From positions 1 to 6,391 of the forward strand of contig JAUVTO010000106.1 in NCBI GenBank assembly GCA_030601485.1: 6,391 bases of DNA, read 5' to 3'. The position numbers and the translations under genes are program-made. The notes beneath the pieces were generated by a model. The model was not told the origin of the DNA and did no database searches. It saw only the letters and a list, made by a program, of their open reading frames with translations. Numbering within the stretch: position 1 is the stretch's first letter; every line of letters starts with the position of its first letter. Of this stretch, positions 5,873 through 6,391 are shown piece by piece. Source of the stretch: Desulfobacterales bacterium. GTDB taxonomy: Bacteria; Desulfobacterota; Desulfobacteria; Desulfobacterales; UBA11574.

Positions 5873-6226
5873 TTATTTTCTACTCTGTGCTGTTCTTCTT
5901 GTCGTGATGAAAATCGACGATAATTCATGTGCCTCATTAAACAGAGGTAAAACCTTTCTACTTTGAATCAGTTTTTCGTCCATAATAAATTCAAGCCAGA
6001 ATTCAGTTTCATCTGCCTCTTCTATGACGATGCTTATTTTTTATATAAAGGCGGCCTTTGTTTGGGCCAAAAGAGCAACCCGATAATTTGCTGCAACTGA
6101 TGTTGAACAACGGATGATCTGCTTTCTTATATGACTTCCCAAAGTACTCTTTGGTAGCTCGACGGCAAGTTTAACGCATCTGTGAGCAAATTTTTTTGTC
6201 CTGTTCTTTAATTCTTCGGAGTTCAA
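5873..6226 (-). pseudogene. Four-helix-bundle (23S rRNA IVS-type) protein gene interrupted by one in-frame TAA
   Basis: Residues 1-61 carry the family hallmarks: NSEELKNRTKKFAHR, KLAVELPKS, IRKQIIRCSTSVAANYR and TKAAFI. After a TAA at 6041-6043 the same frame continues as KISIVIEEADETEFWLEFIM, then VLPLFNEAHELSSIFITTRR, and stops at 5873. Together this makes 117 codons, the normal length for these S23-type four-helix-bundle proteins. The TAA stands where relatives commonly have Ser or Ala in FI(S/A)K, and a single change from TCA would produce it. Start is TTG 6224-6226 (Met in typical relatives) with a moderate AGGTG at 6231-6235. The biochemical role of the family is poorly known; members occur inside 23S rRNA intervening sequences and as free genes. 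It sits between hdrA and mvhD in the same orientation. Confidence 0.82.
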
Positions 6227-6267
6227 TTCTCACCTATACTCAGTTAAAAGCCATAAATTGCCAATCA

Positions 6268-6391
6268 TCAAGCCAAAAACGCATCAATCTGGGCTTGGAG
6301 CTGCTGATCCGTATATGAGTTAATGGTCAGGGCATGCTGATAGCAGGTAGCCGCACATACACCGCATCCCTTACAAGCCACATCAATAACA
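6268..6391 (-). CDS. hdrA: HdrA-like protein, C-terminal ferredoxin end (partial, 5' end beyond window)
   Basis: The last 40 codons are visible and end in TGA 6268-6270. They carry a single 4Fe-4S motif, ACKGCGVCAATCYQHAL (Cys-x2-Cys-x2-Cys-x3-Cys, with Tyr instead of the usual Pro after the last Cys). TINSYTDQQLQAQIDAFLA follows. This matches the C-terminal end of HdrA proteins, where a ferredoxin motif is followed by a phrase like FTDEQ-xx-AQIDA. HdrA is the flavin-bifurcating subunit that takes electrons from MvhD, so its place upstream of mvhD fits. The main FAD domain lies outside the window, and another ferredoxin-ending protein of the same operon type cannot be excluded. Confidence 0.75.
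   Translation of the reverse strand, partial: VIDVACKGCGVCAATCYQHALTINSYTDQQLQAQIDAFLA

Overview
The window looks like chromosomal DNA of an anaerobic, probably sulfate-reducing member of the Desulfobacterota (Desulfobacterales-like). The evidence is a run of heterodisulfide-reductase-type electron-transfer genes (HdrA-like, MvhD-like, GltD-like), a probable selenocysteine codon in the MvhD-like gene, and a four-helix-bundle 'IVS' gene with short repeats around it. The taxonomy is inferred from gene content only.

Left part, plus strand (1-2456). A candidate promoter precedes a stand-alone formyltransferase (104-1024) that resembles the 10-formyltetrahydrofolate hydrolase domain of ALDH1L1 more than a standard Fmt. 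A 292-base gap follows. It holds a 16-bp perfect inverted repeat built from AAAGTG-rich units, and an 18-bp imperfect direct repeat lies near each end of the gap. Next is a complete class I / AcuC-type zinc deacetylase (1317-2456).

Right part, minus strand, read from 6391 down to 2503. It starts with the last 40 codons of an HdrA-like protein (C-terminal ferredoxin motif). A four-helix-bundle gene broken by one in-frame TAA follows (5873-6226), then an MvhD-like iron-sulfur subunit (4991-5773). The MvhD-like gene is normally missed at its 5' end because its cluster-ligand motif CCxxC is written Cys-Cys-Thr-Trp-TGA. A hairpin directly behind the TGA has the expected form of a bacterial SECIS, so residue 16 is probably selenocysteine. 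Four bases later comes an HdrA/GltD hybrid (3319-4986), and then, in the same frame with only a TAA between, a ferredoxin/HdrA-like protein (2503-3318).

The two last proteins read as one HdrA-like flavoprotein. A GltD-type NAD(P)H:flavin module sits inside its ferredoxin insert, the chain is divided in two at the end of that module, and several cluster cysteines normal for HdrA are missing. A reasonable model is that NAD(P)H enters at the GltD module, electrons pass through the iron-sulfur clusters and the selenocysteine-containing MvhD subunit, and the HdrA encoded upstream exchanges them with ferredoxin or a disulfide/thiol pair. No hydrogenase, HdrB or HdrC gene is visible in the window. 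The four-helix-bundle pseudogene and its heptanucleotide repeat appear to sit as an insert between the hdrA and mvhD genes of this operon.
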